Positions 7,408 to 17,816 are shown, counted from the first letter of the stretch. The stretch: 64,000 nt of DNA from Sulfurovaceae bacterium (GCA_028715055.1 JAQTLE010000002.1:186001-250000); one strand, 5' to 3'. Notes: generated by a model not told the origin, from the letters alone. Numbers and translations: made by a program.

Positions 7408-8524
7408 TTTTGCAGATACTTTACAATCTTTTGTAAGTGATTTTCAAAATCGTACTAATCGTTCTGTCATAATTAATAGCAAATATTTAAATGATGATAT
7501 TAATATATTAGATGATTATAAGACTTCTGTTTCTCCTTTTGATTTGAGTAATAATTTTGGTAAAACTTTGATATATAATGGCTATCATGTTGATATCAAA
7601 AATGATGTTTTTTATATTTCTAAAAATGATTTATTAGATGTTAATAGTTCCAATGGTTCTATCGTTGATACTTCTTTGCCTGTTCAGCAATATAGCTATA
7701 AATTGAAGTATATTACTTTTGATGACCTTTCATCTGTTTTTGGTGTTTATCAAAATGTAAATTTTAAATATTTGAAATCATATAATCAGATTGTATTTTC
7801 TTGCACGGATGAAGATTATAAAAATATTAGAAACATGATTTTATCTCTTGATGTTCCTATTACTTCTAAAAATGTTAAAATAACTATTTTTACAAGTTCG
7901 GATGATATTGCAAGTGATATAGGTTTGCAGATTTCTAAACTTGGTTTGCATTTAAATTCTAATTTTTCAAATGATATTTCTTTACCTGACTTTAATAAAT
8001 ATATATTTGAATTTGACGCTTATTTTTCTGCTTTGAAAAATAATAATAAAATTTCTATTTCTCAATCTCCTACTTTTTTATTGACCAATGGTACTAAATT
8101 GAGTTTTCAATCTGTTAAGAATGTACCTTATTTAACGCAAACTAATACAAGTCAAAATACAAGTACTAGTACTACTTCTAGTTATCAATATAAAGATATA
8201 GGTTTGCAAATTTCTTTAATTCCTCATATCTCTAAAAAAAGTACTCTTCTTGATCTTGATATGACTGTTGAAGATTTGATAGATTTAAATAGTGATAAGC
8301 CTCTTACTAACAAATTGACTTATCAAAATACTATTGTTCTTAATGATGTACCTGTGCTTCTTACTGGTCTTAAAAAAACTGTTACATCTAAAAATATAAT
8401 ATCTATTCCCTTGCTTTCTGATTTGCCTTTTGTAGGTAAAGCTTTTAAATATCAATCTATTAAAAATGAAGTTTCTAATATGTCTATTTTGATAGAGTTT
8501 ATACCAAATACAAAGGATAACTAA
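7343..8524 (+). CDS. Phage secretin (pIV-like outer-membrane channel)
   Basis: 393 residues with a signal peptide (about 1-25) and a GGAGG ribosome site inside the end of the assembly ATPase gene. N-domains come first. The C-terminal half carries the secretin signature (VPVLLTGLKK, then SIPLLSDLPFVGKAFKYQ). A serine/threonine stretch interrupts the secretin core (TNTSQNTSTSTTSS). It forms the outer-membrane pore for virion exit. Not every inovirus encodes its own secretin, so this phage is self-sufficient in this respect. Confidence 0.9.
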   Translation: MIKKIKLILLLLITLYLQSSFSFADTLQSFVSDFQNRTNRSVIINSKYLNDDINILDDYKTSVSPFDLSNNFGKTLIYNGYHVDIKNDVFYISKNDLLDVNSSNGSIVDTSLPVQQYSYKLKYITFDDLSSVFGVYQNVNFKYLKSYNQIVFSCTDEDYKNIRNMILSLDVPITSKNVKITIFTSSDDIASDIGLQISKLGLHLNSNFSNDISLPDFNKYIFEFDAYFSALKNNNKISISQSPTFLLTNGTKLSFQSVKNVPYLTQTNTSQNTSTSTTSSYQYKDIGLQISLIPHISKKSTLLDLDMTVEDLIDLNSDKPLTNKLTYQNTIVLNDVPVLLTGLKKTVTSKNIISIPLLSDLPFVGKAFKYQSIKNEVSNMSILIEFIPNTKDN

Positions 8525-8820
8525 TGTTTAGCATTTTTAAAATTTATCGTAATCATAAACGATTTTTACTTTTACAAAAAATGGCTTTAGATGATTTAAA
8601 TAATCTTTTATCTCGTATTGAAACTAGAAATAATTTAATTGATCGTGGTGATAATGTTGAAGAAAATAAAAGAATAATTCAAAATTATAAGTTATCTGCA
8701 ATCCAAACTTATTTTATTTTTGAACCATTATTTTTTGATGTTGTTCCTCCTCTTGATACTACTAAGTTATCTGCTTTATTGTTAATTCGTAAAATTATTA
8801 TTTATATAAAGGATTTATAA
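8524..8820 (+). CDS. Phage protein of unknown function
   Basis: 98 residues coupled by TAATG overlaps to the secretin before it and the next gene after it. It is basic at the N-terminus, helical in the middle and moderately hydrophobic at the end. No motif is recognised. The tight overlaps support expression within the assembly operon. Confidence 0.6.
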   Translation: MFSIFKIYRNHKRFLLLQKMALDDLNNLLSRIETRNNLIDRGDNVEENKRIIQNYKLSAIQTYFIFEPLFFDVVPPLDTTKLSALLLIRKIIIYIKDL

Positions 8821-9170
8821 TGTCATTTCTTGATAAATTTCGTAAAACTACTGTTGGAAAAGATTTTACATCTTTTTATAATTCAGGTTTAATGTTACCT
8901 CCTATTCCTGATGATGATATTCAAAGTTTAGCTAATCATGCTATTAATGTTGCATTGATTGTTTTTGCTACTAAAAAAATTATGGATTGTATTAAAAATG
9001 GTAATTGTCCGTCTTTTTTCCCTGATGTTTCTCCTGAACGTAAAAAGTATCTTCATAAAATGCAAATACTACTTTTAAAACGTATAAATATGTATAAAAA
9101 GCCATCTTCTAAAAAATGTTATCGTCCTCGTAATTTTTCTTATGATCGCATAAAAAATATTCCATATTAA
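8820..9170 (+). CDS. Phage protein of unknown function
   Basis: 116 residues starting in a TAATG overlap. A hydrophobic helix lies near residues 41-58 (NHAINVALIVFATKKIMDC) and the C-terminal half is very basic with two cysteines nearby (C58, C64). It may be a membrane-associated nucleic-acid-binding protein, but I see no family signature. Confidence 0.6.
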   Translation: MSFLDKFRKTTVGKDFTSFYNSGLMLPPIPDDDIQSLANHAINVALIVFATKKIMDCIKNGNCPSFFPDVSPERKKYLHKMQILLLKRINMYKKPSSKKCYRPRNFSYDRIKNIPY

Positions 9171-9181
9171 GGATTTATATT

Positions 9182-9397
9182 ATGAGTGAAAAAAGAAATA
9201 TTGAAATAAAAATTAGACTATCTGAGGAAGAAAATGAAAAATTAGATGAACTAGCAGAAAAATTTAAAATTCCAAAAGCTCGTATGATAAGAAATATTGT
9301 TCTTGGAGAAATTAAAGATGTAAATATGTTATTGAACATTGGATTAATTCCTATAATACAAAATGCATCTTCTTTTTGGAAAAAAAATAATGAGTGA
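9182..9397 (+). CDS. Ribbon-helix-helix-like small regulator
   Basis: 71 residues starting EIKIRLSEEENEKLDELAEK, the strand-helix pattern of ribbon-helix-helix (CopG/MobC-like) proteins, followed by a second helix with KIPKARMIRNIVL. AAGGATTTATATT precedes the ATG. The gene overlaps the start of rep by 8 bases, so the two are probably coupled. A role in controlling or assisting Rep at the origin is plausible but inferred. Confidence 0.7.
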   Translation: MSEKRNIEIKIRLSEEENEKLDELAEKFKIPKARMIRNIVLGEIKDVNMLLNIGLIPIIQNASSFWKKNNE

Positions 9398-10714
9398 AAT
9401 TTATTCTTTAACTTCTGATGATTTAAATGCTGTTAAAGCTAAGATTGATAAACAGCGTTATTATCTTGAAAATGAAACTTTTGTAACTCCTAATGGTGAG
9501 GTAAAATCTTTACTTGATGTTTCTTTCTCTGCTAATCATTCTGAACGCTATTTTAGCCGTATTTTGAATAAAGTTAATACTTTTGTATCATATAATCTTT
9601 CTCGTGATTATGTGCCTGTTTTTATGACTGTTACATTAGATGGTTATTTTAGAGATTTTCTTAAAGGTGATTTTTCTCGGTTTAAATCCGAAGATTTTAA
9701 ATCTATTCCAAATAACGAACGTTTTGGCTATTTGCTTGATAAATTAGCTAGTGGAGTATCTTTTAGTATAAAAGATTTATATAGTGTTATTTCTCATCAA
9801 TTTCATAGATTTTTGCGTAGTTATACTCTTCAGAATATTAAAAAGTTAGGTTTCGATTATAGTTATATTCGTGTAACTGAACCACATAAAGACGGAGTAC
9901 CGCATTTTCATATATTGTTTTTTTGTCGTCCTGATGATGTTTTAAAAATTAAAAATGAATTTGAGAAATTCTTTCCTGCTCCTCAAAATCATAAAAAGAT
10001 AGATGATTATCAAACTAATGGTTTTCAAACTGATATTCGGTCGGCTAGTGGTTATATATTGAAATATATTTTAAAAACTTTTAGAAATGTTATAGAAGAT
10101 AAAGAGCCTGATTATTTAGATGCTTGGTATATACATTATCGTATTCCACGTCTTATTACTAGTCATACACTTGTAGGTCAAGATTTATATACTAAGATAG
10201 CTATTCTTGACGATGATTGGTATTATCTTTCTAGTATTGATATTTTTAGAGATACTTTGAGAGATTTTACTATTTTTACAGATGATAATCGTAAGATCAT
10301 AGTAAATTATAAACATGTTCAAATATTTAATTGTGGTAGGTTGGTTCGTGAGTATGGTACTGCTCCTGTTATAAGAAAAGATATTTTTTTGATTAATAAA
10401 AAAGTTAAGTTTGTTATTCAGAAACCTATCGAATTTAATATTTTAAAAATCTTTGATGTTCGTTTTTCTAAATTTTTAAAAATTAAAAAACAAAAGTATG
10501 AAATTGAGTTTGTTTATCTTGATACATTTAAACATAAATCTATTAAAAAACTTTCTTTGCAGTCTTTATTTGAGCATTATATTAATTTTGATTTTGATAT
10601 GTATGAACCTGCTAGATTTGGTATGTTGAAAAAAGAATTGATTGAACGTGGAGTTTTGCCTTATGAGCAAATTATTTTAAATGATTATAATTCTGATTTT
10701 GTGGTGAATGATGA

Positions 10715-10742
<28 letters not shown>
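9390..10742 (+). CDS. HUH-endonuclease replication initiation protein (Rep)
   Basis: 450 residues from ATG 9390, which overlaps the upstream gene; an alternative ATG at 9363 would add nine residues. Rolling-circle motifs appear in order: FMTVTLDG, then the metal-binding HUH motif GVPHFHILFF, then YILKYILK with the nicking tyrosine and lysine. It should nick the phage origin to start rolling-circle replication. The final codons and the stop fall inside the 48-bp attachment core, so the tail (WLREPDLN) is antisense tRNA sequence. Confidence 0.9.
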
Positions 10743-10792
<50 letters not shown>

Positions 10793-10814
10793 ACAAAAGA
10801 TTTCCGATATATTA

Positions 10815-10889
10815 TGGATGGGGTAAAGGGATTCGAACCCCTGAATGACTGGACCAAAACCAGTTGCCTTACCGCTTGGCTATACCCCA
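10815..10889 (-). tRNA. tRNA-Gln (UUG)
   Basis: A 75-nt cloverleaf starting TGGGGTATAGCCAAGCGG with anticodon loop TTTTGGT (anticodon UUG) and an encoded CCA. It lies 22 bases upstream of tRNA-fMet copy 2 on the same strand and about 30 bases downstream of a consensus promoter. Confidence 0.96.
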
Positions 10890-10926
10890 ACAATTCGCTT
10901 TAAGCTTACTTGTTATCGTGGGCAGA

Positions 10927-10955
10927 ATTATATCTCAAAGTTGATAAAATGTCAA
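10927..10955 (-). promoter_or_regulatory. Consensus sigma-70 promoter of the tRNA operon
   Basis: On the minus strand TTGACA (10955-10950) and TATAAT (10932-10927) are separated by exactly 17 bases, a perfect match to the housekeeping consensus. It points at tRNA-Gln and tRNA-fMet. Read-through would enter the prophage antisense to rep. Confidence 0.85.
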
Positions 10956-10983
10956 TACCTTTTTCTGGCTTTTTTTAAAAAAC

Positions 10984-11012
10984 TTACAAATTGAAGCGAT
11001 AAAAGGTATAAT
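10984..11012 (+). promoter_or_regulatory. Probable promoter of ribB
   Basis: TTACAA (10984-10989) and TATAAT (11007-11012) with 17-base spacing lie about 45 bases before the ribB start. The leader is short and shows no FMN riboswitch. Confidence 0.6.
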
Positions 11013-11057
11013 AATAACTATTAATTTTCTCTGATAAAATAGAATATAAGGATATAA

Positions 11058-12089
11058 ATGAAAGAATCCATTAAAAGAGTAGAGAACGCAATCAATGCTA
11101 TAAAACATGGACAAATGGTAGTCATGATGGATGATGAAGACCGTGAAAATGAAGGGGATCTGGTATATGCTGCTACTTTTAGTACTCCCGAGCTCGTAAA
11201 TTTCATGGCAAAAGAAGCAAGAGGACTTATTTGTGCTCCATTAACAGCAGAGATGGCTTCTCATTTGGAATTATTGCCTATGGTTAAACATAATGATTCT
11301 AATCACGAAACAGCATTTACTGTATCTATAGATTTAGCCAGTGCAACTACTGGCATATCTGCGTTGGAGAGAAGCGACTGCATACAAAGATTGGTTCATC
11401 CAATGGCAAGCAAAAAAGATTTTGTTCGGCCTGGTCATATATTCCCATTAATTGCTAAAGATGGTGGCGTGTTGGTACGCACAGGTCATACAGAAGGTTC
11501 TATTGATTTATGCAAACTATCCGGTGTTGCCCCAGTAGCGGTAATTTGTGAAGTTATTAAAGATGATGGCACCATGGCGCGTAAAGATGATCTAGAAATT
11601 TTTGCCAAAAAACACGGTTTGCAAATAGTATATATCTCAGATATAGTAGAGTATCGTTTGGCAAATGAACAATTGGTGCATCGTATTTCTGAAGAAGATG
11701 CTGAAATAAGTGGAACAAAAGTTAAATTAATAAACTACAAAGATCATCTTGGAAGAATCCATAAGGTCGTACAATTTTATAAACTACATTCGCTTTCAAA
11801 TGTCAAATTCCATAATATAGGTTTAGATAGCGATCTATTATTGTCTCCAAAGCGCTTTGAAGTATTAATGCACGGAATTGAATATCTTAAAGCAAATGGC
11901 GGGATATTGGTATTCTTGGACACTAAGACTATATCCCATGAACAGGCAAAAGAGTTTGGGGTTGGTGCGCAAATCTTAAAAGATCTAGGCATATCTCAAA
12001 TTCGTCTTCTAGCAACTAATGCCGAAACCGAATTTGTAGGTCTAAGCGGTTTTGGGTTGGATGTTGTAGAAAAAGTTATTTTAACATAA
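11058..12089 (+). CDS. ribB: 3,4-dihydroxy-2-butanone 4-phosphate synthase with degenerate GTP cyclohydrolase II-like tail
   Basis: It makes the four-carbon precursor of riboflavin from ribulose 5-phosphate. The N-terminal two thirds carry the RibB signature DDEDRENEGD (25-34) and the later HNDSNHETAFTVSID stretch. The C-terminal part (about 210-343) has the size of a RibA domain but lacks the zinc-binding cysteine cluster and catalytic motifs, so it is unlikely to be a working GTP cyclohydrolase II. Such RibBA-like proteins with a dead tail are usual in Campylobacterota, where a separate RibA does that step. ATAAGGA lies just before the start. Confidence 0.9.
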   Translation: MKESIKRVENAINAIKHGQMVVMMDDEDRENEGDLVYAATFSTPELVNFMAKEARGLICAPLTAEMASHLELLPMVKHNDSNHETAFTVSIDLASATTGISALERSDCIQRLVHPMASKKDFVRPGHIFPLIAKDGGVLVRTGHTEGSIDLCKLSGVAPVAVICEVIKDDGTMARKDDLEIFAKKHGLQIVYISDIVEYRLANEQLVHRISEEDAEISGTKVKLINYKDHLGRIHKVVQFYKLHSLSNVKFHNIGLDSDLLLSPKRFEVLMHGIEYLKANGGILVFLDTKTISHEQAKEFGVGAQILKDLGISQIRLLATNAETEFVGLSGFGLDVVEKVILT

Positions 12090-12104
12090 TACTTAATAAA
12101 CAAA

Positions 12105-13700
12105 ATGTTTAAAAAGAATTCAATTACCAGTACTTATATATGGGGTTTGGTAATTATGTTTTTCTTTGTTTTATTATTTATCGTGCTTCTAATATATGAA
12201 GAATATAATGATTTTGATAGAGAAGCACAAATGTTTAGAAAAAGCTATGTTACTCAGCATCGGCAAGTTATTGAAAACAACGACAAAAGAGTTGTTGATT
12301 TTATATCTTATGAATATGCCCAAAAAAATAAATATATTTCTAAAGAACTTTTGCAAAAAGAGGTTTTGCAGTCTATTTGGCAATTATATGTTCAAAAAGA
12401 TACAGGTGAAACACTATTTGTATATGATAGGAGCAAAAAAAAATTTATTATGATTTGGCGCAATGAAGAACAAAGCCAACATAAGATGCTTTTTGATACC
12501 ACTTTTTTAAATAAACTGATAAACAATACAAACTCAAAAGGCTTATCTGCTGATTATAATTCTAGCTCGCAAGAACTTCCGGCTCTTGTCTATACAAAAG
12601 AGTTTATTCCATGGGGATGGATAGTTGGAGTAAAAGTTTCTACCCAAATCATAGAAACAGAAATAGCCCAAAAAAAAGCAGAGTTAAAAAAAAGACTAAT
12701 TAAACTGATGATGGAGATACTTTCTCTTGGTGTAATCTTGTTTGGTTTTGCGCTTATCTGGGCATGGATAGTGCATTATATTATCACAAAACAAGTTAGC
12801 ACTTTTAGGGAATTTTTTAGCAAAGCTTCACAAAAACATATACTGATAGATGAAAATGAAATGATGCTTACAGAGTTTAAAAGCATGGTCGGCTATGTAA
12901 ATAGCATGGTAGATGAGATACATAAAAGAAAAAACAGATTGCAAGACATGAATGCTTTGCTGGAAAAAAAAGTTGAGCAAAAAACACATGATTTATATGA
13001 AAAAAATCTACTTTTAGAGCAAGCCAATCTATATAGCCAATCACTTATAAAGGCCCAAGATAGTTTTATAAAGCATTCTATACACGAGGTAAACACACCT
13101 CTTTCTGTTATATTGATACACTTAGATATCTATAAGATGAAATATGGAATAAATGATTATATGTCCAAGATAGAAGCAGCCACAAAGATGATAGCAACTA
13201 TATATGATGACTTAACATATATGGTTAAAAAAGATCGCATAGAATATAACAAAGAGTGGCTAAATATGAGTGATTTTTTGCGTGCAAGAATATCGTTTTT
13301 TTATGAAATTGCTTCCGGTAATAAGCATAAGATATTGCAGGATATAAAAGATGAAATGATGATATATTTCAACACATTGGAATTGCAAAGATTGATAGAC
13401 AACAATATATCAAATGCAATAAAATATGCCAAAAAAGACAGTGATATAATAATCAAGCTCTACGAACATGAAAAGCAGATAGTGTTGGAGTTTATCACGG
13501 TTACAAAAAATAAGATAGAAGATGTTGAAAAGATATTTTATCCATTTCATAGAGAAGACAGCACGCAAATAGGTTTGGGTTTAGGTCTTGAGATAGTTCG
13601 CCTCATTTGCGACAGAGAAAATATAAATATATCTGTAAGATCCACCGATAAAGAAACAAGTTTTAAGTATATATTTGACAACAATAGGAATAGTGGATGA
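12105..13700 (+). CDS. Sensor histidine kinase with Cache-like periplasmic domain
   Basis: 531 residues. Membrane helix 1 is at about 10-30 and helix 2 at about 205-230, enclosing a periplasmic domain whose end reads FIPWGWIVGVKVSTQIIE, a hallmark of single Cache domains that often bind small carboxylates. A coiled coil, the H-box (SIHEVNTPL, His near 326) and an ATPase domain with the G box IGLGLGLEIVRLI follow. The response regulator overlaps it by 4 bases. Because acetate porin and transporter genes follow, acetate or a similar acid is a likely signal; this is inference. Confidence 0.85.
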   Translation: MFKKNSITSTYIWGLVIMFFFVLLFIVLLIYEEYNDFDREAQMFRKSYVTQHRQVIENNDKRVVDFISYEYAQKNKYISKELLQKEVLQSIWQLYVQKDTGETLFVYDRSKKKFIMIWRNEEQSQHKMLFDTTFLNKLINNTNSKGLSADYNSSSQELPALVYTKEFIPWGWIVGVKVSTQIIETEIAQKKAELKKRLIKLMMEILSLGVILFGFALIWAWIVHYIITKQVSTFREFFSKASQKHILIDENEMMLTEFKSMVGYVNSMVDEIHKRKNRLQDMNALLEKKVEQKTHDLYEKNLLLEQANLYSQSLIKAQDSFIKHSIHEVNTPLSVILIHLDIYKMKYGINDYMSKIEAATKMIATIYDDLTYMVKKDRIEYNKEWLNMSDFLRARISFFYEIASGNKHKILQDIKDEMMIYFNTLELQRLIDNNISNAIKYAKKDSDIIIKLYEHEKQIVLEFITVTKNKIEDVEKIFYPFHREDSTQIGLGLGLEIVRLICDRENINISVRSTDKETSFKYIFDNNRNSG

Positions 13701-14365
13701 AAATATTACTATTAGAAGATGAACTTATGCTGCAAAGTGCTATCGCAGAATATTTAAAAGATATAGGCCATCAAGTTGATGCTTTTGAGGACGGAAGGGA
13801 AGCTTATGAATATGTTATGCCAAATAAATATGATTTATTTATATTTGATATCAATACGCCGTCAATAGATGGACTTACTTTGCTTCAAAAACTTCAAACA
13901 GACAAGATACATGTGCCCACAATATTTATAAGCGCCATTACTCAAATAGAACAGATCAGTCAGGCATATGAGCTTGGATGTTATGATTATATCAAGAAAC
14001 CATTTCATCTTAAAGAACTTATATTGCATATTGATAGGCTTGTGAAAAAAGGTGATCTGCAAGATAAGTGTTATGTAAAAATAAGCAAGATGTATAAATA
14101 CGATCTGAATTTAAAAAGGCTTTTATTTGACGATATGGAGCAAGTCCTCACGTTGAAACAGTCTCAAATTATAGAGCTTCTAGCCAAAAATATAAATAAA
14201 ATAGTAGATTTTGAACAATTAAGATATTATGTATGGGCAAACAGCGATATAGATAACGCTACTATAAGAGCAGAGATGCATCGTACTAGAAGCATCTTAA
14301 AGGAAGATATCATAGAAACCATAAAAGGGATAGGATATAGAATAAAAAATATATCTATAGATTAA
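13697..14365 (+). CDS. OmpR-type response regulator
   Basis: 222 residues. The receiver domain has the acidic pair E7-D8, the phosphoacceptor D51 (FIFDINTP) and the conserved K near 102 (YIKKPF). The C-terminal half is a winged-helix output domain ending KGIGYRIKN, as in OmpR/PhoB proteins. It starts in an ATGA overlap with the kinase, so the two are made together. Likely targets are the porin and acetate-transport genes directly downstream. Confidence 0.92.
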   Translation: MKILLLEDELMLQSAIAEYLKDIGHQVDAFEDGREAYEYVMPNKYDLFIFDINTPSIDGLTLLQKLQTDKIHVPTIFISAITQIEQISQAYELGCYDYIKKPFHLKELILHIDRLVKKGDLQDKCYVKISKMYKYDLNLKRLLFDDMEQVLTLKQSQIIELLAKNINKIVDFEQLRYYVWANSDIDNATIRAEMHRTRSILKEDIIETIKGIGYRIKNISID

Positions 14366-14367
14366 TA

Positions 14368-14384
14368 TGTAACTTTTAGTTACA
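14368..14384. promoter_or_regulatory. Perfect 17-bp palindrome in the porin leader
   Basis: TGTAACT-TTT-AGTTACA begins 3 bases after the regulator stop codon and about 110 bases before the porin start. It is followed by AT-rich sequence rather than a clean T-run, so it may be an operator (for the adjacent response regulator or a CRP-family protein) or a weak terminator. The rest of the gap to 14496 ends in a strong GGGAGG ribosome site. Confidence 0.45.
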
Positions 14385-14496
14385 ATTTATATATATTTTT
14401 TCAATATATTATCAAAAAAATGCAATGCTATGTTAATGCTACGTTCATGATTCATAATTAGACTGTAAAAATATTTTTCTAAAGGGAGGATATCAA

Positions 14497-15813
14497 ATGA
14501 AGAAAACCTCGATGAGTTTAGTTGCCGCAATGTTGCTTTCTAGTAGTGCAATAATGGCAGATTCCATCACGGAAGCGTTTGATAATGGGAAGTTATCGGG
14601 ACAGTTTAGAACGTTTTATATAGACCGCACATACAGCGGTACTACAGAAAACAATCGGAATTCATTAGCCCTTGGCGGGCATTTAGGGTATGAAACCGCT
14701 CCATTTTATGGATTAAGTTTGGGTGCTAGACTTTATAGTACAACTTTTATCGATATTCATGACGGTGATTCTAGGGATGTTAATAGTTATGATCCATCAC
14801 TTTTTGGTGATAATTTTGATTCGTATACTTTTATTGGCGAGCTGTATGCTAATTATAAAATTGATAATACAAATATCAAAATAGGTCGCCAAAGACTAGA
14901 TACGCCTTTGGCTGGAGCAGATGATGCAAGAATGCTTCCAAATCTTTTTGAGGCAGCCGTAGTTAGCAATACCGATATCAAAGACACTACGCTAATAGCA
15001 GCGCATGTTACCAAAGAAAGCGTTGGGACTTTTGGGAATGTATATCCGGCAAATGCTTTAGGATTGCAAAGCGGTTACGGACTTGGCTACAAGGATGCAA
15101 CTAGCGGCAAGTTTAAGGATATGGGCGAAGTAGCTTTGGGAAGCGGCGTAGATACTGACGGAGTAAGTGCTGTAGCAGCTATATATAGCGGTATTCCAGG
15201 CCTTAAACTTCAAGCTTGGGATTATTATGCTTATGATATTTTGAATGCAATTTATTTGCAAGCTGATTATGGTTGGAATTGTTTGTTAAATCCTGATGTT
15301 AAAATGACCGGATCATTGCAATATATTAATGAAAGCGATACAGGAGATAAGCTCGCAGGAGATGTTGATAGTAATTATTGGGCCGCAAAATTAGGAGCTA
15401 CTTATAAAGATGCAGGTATATATGCTGCTTATTCACAAACAGGTTCAAGTGCAGGCTCTCAAATGAATGGTGGCATTATAACTCCATGGGGTGGTATGCC
15501 GGCATTTACACAAGCTGTTATAACCAGACATCAATTTTTTGCAGATACAAATACTTGGAAAGTTGGAGCAAGTTATAACTTTAAAAATATGGGTATTCCA
15601 TTATTGGCCTCAGTTTTTCATACAACATTTGATATAGGTGCAGCAAATACCTATCAAAGCGGAAAGGCTTGGAAGGCTACAGAAGATGGTTTTGATCTGA
15701 CTTATACGGTTAATAAAAATTTAGAACTTAGACTAAGAGCTAATTATCCTAGAGATTTTGCCCCGAATATGGATATGGATGAATATAGAGTTATCCTTAA
15801 TTATAATTTCTAA
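14497..15813 (+). CDS. OprD-family outer-membrane porin
   Basis: 438 residues with a signal peptide cut near A21 (SSSAIMA-DS), alternating beta-strand pattern, a GRQRLDTP motif typical of OprD-like porins and a C-terminal strand ending in F (YRVILNYNF). Ribosome site GGGAGG. It probably lets small organic acids across the outer membrane; its place ahead of DUF485 and actP argues for acetate. No terminator separates it from the next gene, 11 bases away. Confidence 0.88.
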   Translation: MKKTSMSLVAAMLLSSSAIMADSITEAFDNGKLSGQFRTFYIDRTYSGTTENNRNSLALGGHLGYETAPFYGLSLGARLYSTTFIDIHDGDSRDVNSYDPSLFGDNFDSYTFIGELYANYKIDNTNIKIGRQRLDTPLAGADDARMLPNLFEAAVVSNTDIKDTTLIAAHVTKESVGTFGNVYPANALGLQSGYGLGYKDATSGKFKDMGEVALGSGVDTDGVSAVAAIYSGIPGLKLQAWDYYAYDILNAIYLQADYGWNCLLNPDVKMTGSLQYINESDTGDKLAGDVDSNYWAAKLGATYKDAGIYAAYSQTGSSAGSQMNGGIITPWGGMPAFTQAVITRHQFFADTNTWKVGASYNFKNMGIPLLASVFHTTFDIGAANTYQSGKAWKATEDGFDLTYTVNKNLELRLRANYPRDFAPNMDMDEYRVILNYNF

Positions 15814-15824
15814 AAGGAGAAATC

Positions 15825-16139
15825 ATGAAACAAGATACAGTAAAAGATATTTTAGCAAATCCAAAATATCAAGAATTGGTTACAAAAAGAAGTAAATTTG
15901 CTTGGACACTTTCTATAATAATCTTGGTAGTTTATTATGCATTTGTATTGGTCATAGCATTTGATTCTTCATTGCTTGGCATTAAAGTAGGAAGCGGTGT
16001 TACCACTGTAGGTATACCTGTTGGTATTGGTATTATTTTGTTATCGTTTATTTTGACCGGAGTGTATGTAAAAAGAGCAAATACTGAATTCGATGATCTT
16101 ACCAACGAAGTCAAAAAATCAATCATGAAGGATAAATAA
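15825..16139 (+). CDS. DUF485 inner-membrane protein (YjcH-like)
   Basis: 104 residues with two membrane helices (about 26-47 and 60-82) and polar ends, the standard DUF485 layout. Such proteins are nearly always encoded directly before ActP and are thought to assist the symporter. AAAAGGAGAAATC precedes the start, and its stop overlaps the actP start (TAATG). Confidence 0.88.
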   Translation: MKQDTVKDILANPKYQELVTKRSKFAWTLSIIILVVYYAFVLVIAFDSSLLGIKVGSGVTTVGIPVGIGIILLSFILTGVYVKRANTEFDDLTNEVKKSIMKDK

Positions 16140-17809
16140 TGATAAAAATATTATTTACATTTATAGCTCTTAGCATCGCACTTTTTGCTTCAGGGACGAT
16201 AGAAGGCGAAGTTCAAAAGCAACCATTAAATATATCTGCAATAGTTATGTTTTTGGTTTTTGTATCCGGCACATTGGGTATTACGTATTGGGCAGCCAGA
16301 CGTACAAAAACAGCAAAAGATTTTTATACAGCAGGCGGCGGTATCACCGGTTTTCAAAATGGATTAGCCATTGCCGGCGACTATATGTCAGCTGCATCAT
16401 TTTTGGGGATTTCTGCACTTGTATATGGTGCAGGATTTGATGGACTTATATATTCTATCGGATTTTTGGTTGGATGGCCTTTGATCTTATTCTTGGTTTC
16501 TGAAAGACTTAGAAATCTAGGTAAATATACATTTGCCGATGTTGTTGCTTATAGATTGCAACAAGTTCCGATTCGTTCTATGGCGGCAGCCGGTTCTATT
16601 GTGACTGTTATATTGTATCTTATCGCACAAATGGTTGGAGCAGGTAAGCTTATACAACTTCTTTTTGGCCTTCCATACTCATGGGCAGTTGTATTAGTAG
16701 GTATTTTGATGATTTTATATGTTACTTTTGGCGGAATGCTGGCAACTACTTGGGTTCAAATAGTTAAAGCTGTGTTATTACTTGCCGGCGCGTCATTTAT
16801 GGCTTTGGCGGTATTATTGAATTTTGGTTTTAGTTTCGAAGATTTATTTGCAAAAGCAGTACAGATGCATCCAAAGGGTGATGCAATTATGAGTCCTGGT
16901 GGATTGGTACCGGATGCGTATTCTGCTATATCTTTGGGGCTTGCACTAATGTTGGGTACCGCAGGACTTCCTCATATATTGATGAGATTTTTCACTGTTG
17001 CAGATGCAAAAGAAGCTCGTAAATCTGTTTTTGTTGCTACAGGCTTTATAGGTTATTTTTATATACTAACCTTTATTATTGGTTTTGGTGCTATCGTAAT
17101 GGTTCTTAATAATCCAGAATATCTAGACGTGGCAAAACAATTAACAGACGGCGGAGCCCCTATACGCGGTGGTGATAATATGGCAGCTATCCATCTAGCT
17201 CACGCAGTCGGCGGCAACTTTTTCCTTGGATTTATTTCAGCAGTAGCATTTGCTACTATTTTGGCCGTTGTATCAGGCCTTACATTGGCTGGAGCGTCAG
17301 CTATTTCTCATGATTTATACGCTAATGTATTTATGCGCGGCAAAGTAAATGAGACAAATGAGATGAAAGTATCAAAAATGGCTACAATAGGTCTTGGTAT
17401 TATTGCAATTTTGCTTGGTATTGTTTTTGAGAAACAAAATATCGCTTTCATGGTTGGTTTAGCATTTGCTATTGCTGCATCTGCAAATTTCCCTGTACTT
17501 TTCCTTGCAATGTTTTGGAAAAAACTTACTACCAGGGGAGCTGTCATAGGTGGCGCTTTGGGATTGATCACAGCTATAGTTTTGGTTATTTTGAGTCCTG
17601 TAGTATGGGTGGATGTATTTAAAAATACAGCGGCTATATTCCCGTCAAAATATCCGGCTCTTATATCAATTACGGTAGCATTTATTGCTATTTGGCTTTT
17701 CTCTGTTACGGATAAAAGTGATAATGCGGCTAAAGAGATCGAAGCATTTGATGCTCAGGATATAAGATCTCAAACGGGTATTGGTGCAGAAGGGGCTTCG
17801 GCTCATTAA
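16139..17809 (+). CDS. actP: Cation/acetate symporter
   Basis: 556 residues of the sodium:solute symporter family with about 13-14 helices, here with a cleavable-looking N-terminal segment. Typical ActP stretches include the region [33 protein letters not shown] and [15 protein letters not shown]. It takes up acetate and perhaps other short carboxylates with a cation. Coupled to DUF485 by TAATG. Downstream genes feed the same pathway, ending with acs. Confidence 0.93.
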   Translation: MIKILFTFIALSIALFASGTIEGEVQKQPLNISAIVMFLVFVSGTLGITYWAARRTKTAKDFYTAGGGITGFQNGLAIAGDYMSAASFLGISALVYGAGFDGLIYSIGFLVGWPLILFLVSERLRNLGKYTFADVVAYRLQQVPIRSMAAAGSIVTVILYLIAQMVGAGKLIQLLFGLPYSWAVVLVGILMILYVTFGGMLATTWVQIVKAVLLLAGASFMALAVLLNFGFSFEDLFAKAVQMHPKGDAIMSPGGLVPDAYSAISLGLALMLGTAGLPHILMRFFTVADAKEARKSVFVATGFIGYFYILTFIIGFGAIVMVLNNPEYLDVAKQLTDGGAPIRGGDNMAAIHLAHAVGGNFFLGFISAVAFATILAVVSGLTLAGASAISHDLYANVFMRGKVNETNEMKVSKMATIGLGIIAILLGIVFEKQNIAFMVGLAFAIAASANFPVLFLAMFWKKLTTRGAVIGGALGLITAIVLVILSPVVWVDVFKNTAAIFPSKYPALISITVAFIAIWLFSVTDKSDNAAKEIEAFDAQDIRSQTGIGAEGASAH

Positions 17810-17816
17810 TTTGTTT

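Noticed and set aside
10890-11057. Possible FMN riboswitch before ribB
   Set aside because: The leader is short and has none of the conserved RFN-element sequences; a simple promoter explains it.
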